A stretch of 15,744 bases of DNA from positions 1 to 15,744 of the forward strand of contig JAVCCX010000344.1 of the NCBI GenBank assembly GCA_030765245.1. The letters are read 5' to 3'. The notes beneath the pieces were generated by a model. That model was not told the origin of the DNA, ran no database searches, and saw only the letters and a list, made by a program, of their open reading frames with translations. This document shows positions 13,021 through 15,744 of the stretch, piece by piece (the first letter of the stretch is position 1; each line of letters opens with the position of its first letter). A program made the position numbers and the translations under genes. Origin of the DNA: Candidatus Zophobacter franzmannii. GTDB taxonomy: Bacteria; Cloacimonadota; Cloacimonadia; Cloacimonadales; JAFGVF01.

Positions 13021-14661
13021 ATGAAACAGCTTTTATTAATTACAATATTACTAATAACTATAATATCGGGTTTGACAGCAATAGAATGGATGCAGGTGTC
13101 CGAAATCATAATACCAATAAACAGCATAACAGAAGCTGGCGATGCTCTCTATTACTTAGGTGAGGGTGGATTATACAAAGAAGAGAATAGCGTTATTACT
13201 GAGTACTCTTTTCCCGGATTTAGCTTTAGAAGTGGGATTATGATAAGTGATACACAACTTGCTCTCGCTGTGGTTGATGGTGTACCAAATCCGAACTCAG
13301 GGGTTTACATCTTCGATACTACAACAAACCAGTTAACTCAAATGAGTATGATGAGTGGACCAAAAGAACTCTCTTACAACAGCTATAACGAAACATATTA
13401 TTGTACTTCCGATAGTGGATTGTATCTGTCCTATAATGGGCTTGTGTGGTCTGAATCAGAGTTAATCACAAATGCAACCGATATGATTGCTCATGTAGAT
13501 GATATTGTTTATCTTAAGCAGGGGGACACCCTTAAAGAAGCAGATGTGGCGGGGGAAACCTCCTTTGCTTATGCAGGACAAGGAACAATTACAGCACCTG
13601 AACTTACTGAGATATCAGGGATGGTTGCCAGCCAACAGCATCCGGGAGTTTATTGGGCTATCACTGATTCCGGTGCCGATGCTGTAGTGTATGCTCTCAC
13701 AGAAGATGGGACATTGATTAATACCTTTATGATTCCTATGAGTGATAACCGAGATTACGAAGATATAGCACTCGGAAAACTTGAAGGTGATGACCAGTAT
13801 TACATCTTTATTGGTGATATTGGGGACAATGCAAACAGTGTTGGTATTTATCAAATCTATGTAATTTCAGAACCTGATAACCCCTATGGTGTCGCTGTCG
13901 ATTTACCGCTGGATAATGTATTCCATTTCCAGTATCCTGATTTTAACTACGATAGTGAAACACTGATGTATGACCAGCCCACAGGAAACTTCTATATTAT
14001 GATGAAGGCTGATTATGATAATGCAGATGTGGGGAATAAGCTCTTTGAATTGGCAGCTCCACAGGTAAACGGATTGAGAACTGTTGTAGAAGTTGCCCAG
14101 CCTGATTTCCCACCTGACTTTATAGTTCAAAGAGGTGCTACAGGTGGTGATATCTCCTTTAATGGTGATGATATATTAGTCAGAACTTATGACCATGTAT
14201 ATTACTGGTATAGAAGTGAAAGTATGAGTGTGCCTGAGGCTATGTCAGTAGCTCCAACGGTTTTACCATATAATATAGAAGCTCAAGGTGAGTCTGTTTG
14301 CTGGAGTTTGTTTACAGAAAGCTACCTGACAGCGAGTGAGACTGTGACTAATATAAACAGATATCAACGAAACTTATACAATGAGGTTGTGCTACCGTTT
14401 AGTATGTTCAATGAGATTGGACTGGGAATGGATAATACGCTTCAATGTGCAGTTACAACAGAACCAAACTATGGAATCAAAGAGCTTGATGGTAACACAT
14501 GGTTGAATCTTGTGCCTGATGTTCAAGTTGATAAATTCCTTCAAATTCCTAACGGTGATTTCATATTCACTGGTAATGGTGGTCAGATTGAGTATCATTA
14601 TGGAGGAGTTAATGTTCAAATTGGAGAACCTACTCAGACAGGAATTATCAACAACATATAA
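13021..14661 (+). CDS. Secreted propeller-like protein, cut off from its C-terminal sorting domain by an in-frame TAA
   Basis: A 546-residue exported protein. The start is ATG 13021 with AAGGAG six bases before it and a textbook signal peptide (MKQLLLITILLITIISGLTA, cleavage near residue 20); the TTG at 12988 in the same frame lacks these. The body is beta-rich. About residues 190-420 resemble extracellular propeller proteins of the phytase/esterase-like or SdiA-regulated kind: EISGMVASQQHPGVYW, TDSG, DYEDIALG, IFIGDIGDN and IYVISEP in order. The N-terminal part looks like another set of short propeller blades (GEGGLYKEENS, TSDSGLYLSYNG). The frame ends with TAA at 14659-14661, but translation beyond it in the same frame continues sensibly into a FlgD-like/T9SS-type C-terminal domain. 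As read, the product would lack its sorting signal. Substrate or enzyme activity is unknown. Confidence 0.85.
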   Translation: MKQLLLITILLITIISGLTAIEWMQVSEIIIPINSITEAGDALYYLGEGGLYKEENSVITEYSFPGFSFRSGIMISDTQLALAVVDGVPNPNSGVYIFDTTTNQLTQMSMMSGPKELSYNSYNETYYCTSDSGLYLSYNGLVWSESELITNATDMIAHVDDIVYLKQGDTLKEADVAGETSFAYAGQGTITAPELTEISGMVASQQHPGVYWAITDSGADAVVYALTEDGTLINTFMIPMSDNRDYEDIALGKLEGDDQYYIFIGDIGDNANSVGIYQIYVISEPDNPYGVAVDLPLDNVFHFQYPDFNYDSETLMYDQPTGNFYIMMKADYDNADVGNKLFELAAPQVNGLRTVVEVAQPDFPPDFIVQRGATGGDISFNGDDILVRTYDHVYYWYRSESMSVPEAMSVAPTVLPYNIEAQGESVCWSLFTESYLTASETVTNINRYQRNLYNEVVLPFSMFNEIGLGMDNTLQCAVTTEPNYGIKELDGNTWLNLVPDVQVDKFLQIPNGDFIFTGNGGQIEYHYGGVNVQIGEPTQTGIINNI

Positions 14662-14673
14662 TACCATGTCGAT

Positions 14674-15033
14674 TTGGATAGAATCATCCTGGCTACTTCA
14701 TCAGGAGTAGTTTATGGAGATAGAACCACTTCGACAGAGGAGAACAATCAACCTGAAGCTGTAAGAATATCAGTGTCACCTAATCCATTTGCTAATGGAG
14801 TTGAGCTATCCCTTTTCTTCAAAGAAAACAGCGAATTCTCTGATTTAGAGATCTTCAATGTCAGAGGTGAGAGAGTGCGAAGATTGAATTATCCTCATAT
14901 TAATAACAGAGAATTAACCCTTTTCTGGGACGGTAAAGATGATGAGGGAAGAGTCGTTCCATCAGGAGTTTATTTCTATCGGGTTGGGAACGATAGATCG
15001 CGAGGTGTGGGGAAGATGGTAAAGATTAAATGA
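14674..15033 (+). CDS. Detached C-terminal FlgD-Ig-like sorting domain of the preceding gene (probable broken gene)
   Basis: The open frame runs from 14662, directly after the TAA and in the same frame as the preceding gene, to TGA at 15031-15033. The first residues YHVDLDRIILATSSGVVYGD read as a natural continuation of a propeller. After a linker (TEENNQPEAV), a domain of about 85 residues follows: ISVSPNPF, LEIFNVRGERVRRL, FWDGKDDEGRVVPSGVYFYRV and GKMVKIK. This is the FlgD-Ig-like/type IX-style C-terminal module common at the end of large FCB-group secreted proteins. The only start codon available is TTG at 14674, with no ribosome site, and there is no signal peptide, so it is most likely the tail of a 670-residue ancestral gene and not an independent protein. 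A recent nonsense mutation, a base error or stop read-through are the alternatives. Confidence 0.8.
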   Translation: MDRIILATSSGVVYGDRTTSTEENNQPEAVRISVSPNPFANGVELSLFFKENSEFSDLEIFNVRGERVRRLNYPHINNRELTLFWDGKDDEGRVVPSGVYFYRVGNDRSRGVGKMVKIK

Positions 15034-15034
15034 T

Positions 15035-15053
15035 TTTTACTTTGACAGTAAAA
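15035..15053. terminator. Weak hairpin after the sorting-domain fragment
   Basis: TTTTACT / AGTAAAA stem (7 pairs) with loop TTGAC just after the stop. AT-rich, so a weak terminator at best. The loop and right arm also form TTGACA (15042-15047), a possible -35 for the next gene; the nearest -10-like TACAAT (15062-15067) is only 14 bases away, so this promoter is doubtful. Confidence 0.3.
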
Positions 15054-15106
15054 CTAAAGCTTACAATGTATTTGAAATTATTATAGATGGATATGAAGGA
15101 GTAGAT

Positions 15107-15744
15107 ATGAGAAAACTTATAATTTTATTGGTTCTATTACTGCCATTGTTCCTTTTTGCTCAGGATGATACTGAGAATCAAGAAGGATTTGCAATGGGTG
15201 GTGCAATCGGCACTGTGAATCTTGGGGGTGAGAACTATACATCAATCAGGTTAATGCCTGAGCTTGCAATCTGGAAATTCGGGATTGGACTTGATATTGA
15301 CCTGTTAATCGATGGTGAAGGCCAGATTCGTGAAGAGGACTGGGATGACTGGGAAGATTATGTGAATAAATTCTATTATCTTCGATTTGCTAGAAGAACC
15401 GACCCGTTCTATTTCAAGGTAGGTGGACTGCGTGGTTATACCCTTGGAAACGGTCTTTTAATGGATAACTATTCAAACATGTTACATTATCCTGAAGTTA
15501 GACAGATTGGACTTTATACAGGGTTTAACGCTTATTCAGTAGCTAACCTGGGTGCTGAAGTGTTTACATCCAATGTAACTGAGAACGATATCCTTGCTGC
15601 AAGAGTGCGCATTAATCCTTTCTATTACTCAGCAATTCCCTTCCTTGAAAACCTTATGGTTGCAGGATCTGTTGCGATGGACAGAAACCAGTATCATGCT
15701 ATCCTTGATACTGATGGCGATAATGTCCCTGATGCATTCGATGC
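15107..15744 (+). CDS. Outer-membrane beta-barrel protein, 3' end outside window
   Basis: An open frame of 212 codons to the window end, with a GAAGGAG ribosome site 5 bases before the ATG. Signal peptide MRKLIILLVLLLPLFLFAQ, cleavage likely after FA (about 18). The mature part has alternating beta strands with aromatic girdle residues (LAIWKFGIGLDIDL, YYLRFARR, FYFKVGGLRGY, LYTGFNAYSV, LAARVRINPFYYS), as in porin-like barrels. An acidic loop (REEDWDDWEDY) lies near residues 80-90. The visible end reads DTDGDNVPDAFD, the calcium-binding signature of thrombospondin type 3 repeats, as found in some OmpA-type barrels. It may be cotranscribed with the preceding secreted-protein gene. The function of the missing C-terminus cannot be judged. 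Confidence 0.85.
   Translation, partial: MRKLIILLVLLLPLFLFAQDDTENQEGFAMGGAIGTVNLGGENYTSIRLMPELAIWKFGIGLDIDLLIDGEGQIREEDWDDWEDYVNKFYYLRFARRTDPFYFKVGGLRGYTLGNGLLMDNYSNMLHYPEVRQIGLYTGFNAYSVANLGAEVFTSNVTENDILAARVRINPFYYSAIPFLENLMVAGSVAMDRNQYHAILDTDGDNVPDAFD

Noticed and set aside
14641..14690. Frameshift between the secreted protein and its C-terminal domain
   Set aside because: Both parts are in the same frame, so no insertion or deletion is needed; a substitution to TAA is enough.

Overview
The window looks like a chromosomal segment of a Gram-negative, AT-rich bacterium of the FCB type, most likely Candidatus Cloacimonadota or a near relative. This rests on the combination of a Sec-exported surface protein with an 'SPNPF...GVYFYRV...KMVKIK' C-terminal sorting/FlgD-Ig-like module, an outer-membrane beta-barrel gene with a thrombospondin-type-3 calcium motif, and an otherwise ordinary bacterial housekeeping set. 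The phylum is an inference; no marker that fixes it (16S, ribosomal proteins) is present.

Left part (1-2359, minus strand): a tightly packed operon reads PaaI-type thioesterase, then ComEA-like helix-hairpin-helix protein, then an acidic TPR-like protein, then a 54-residue cysteine-rich protein, then rsmD (cut by the window edge). Genes overlap by 1-4 bases or lie 2-17 bases apart. A good sigma-70-like promoter sits just upstream, back to back with the promoter of a plus-strand PP2C phosphatase (2624-3340). The phosphatase converges on the next operon and a shared bidirectional terminator lies at 3369-3395.

Middle part (3409-10304, minus strand): the order of transcription is an EF-G-like GTPase, a terminator, then yebC-ruvC-ruvA-rsmB-PASTA protein-secreted YD-like repeat protein. 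This links Holliday-junction processing, rRNA modification and cell-envelope genes. Next (10587-12173, minus strand) come trpS and then a secG-tRNA-Leu unit with its own strong promoter and terminator. The tRNA has an encoded CCA and an AAG anticodon, which is rare in bacteria; it occupies the same place after secG as leuU (GAG) in E. coli.

Right part: about 850 bases without a convincing gene (12174-13020) separate the leftward genes from rightward ones. This stretch holds several perfect hairpins, a 4.5-copy 11-base tandem repeat, and a 27-base perfect palindrome made of two inverted TTATACACA (DnaA-box-like) sites. It is the one place where an undescribed regulatory or replication element might lie. 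To its right, a large secreted propeller-like protein is cut by a single in-frame TAA from its own C-terminal sorting domain, and an outer-membrane beta-barrel gene runs off the end.

No CRISPR array, insertion sequence, phage gene or defence system was seen. The strongest points for follow-up are the in-frame stop, the tRNA-Leu(AAG), the intergenic palindrome/repeat region, the EF-G paralogue with a replaced catalytic histidine, and the small Cys-rich protein.
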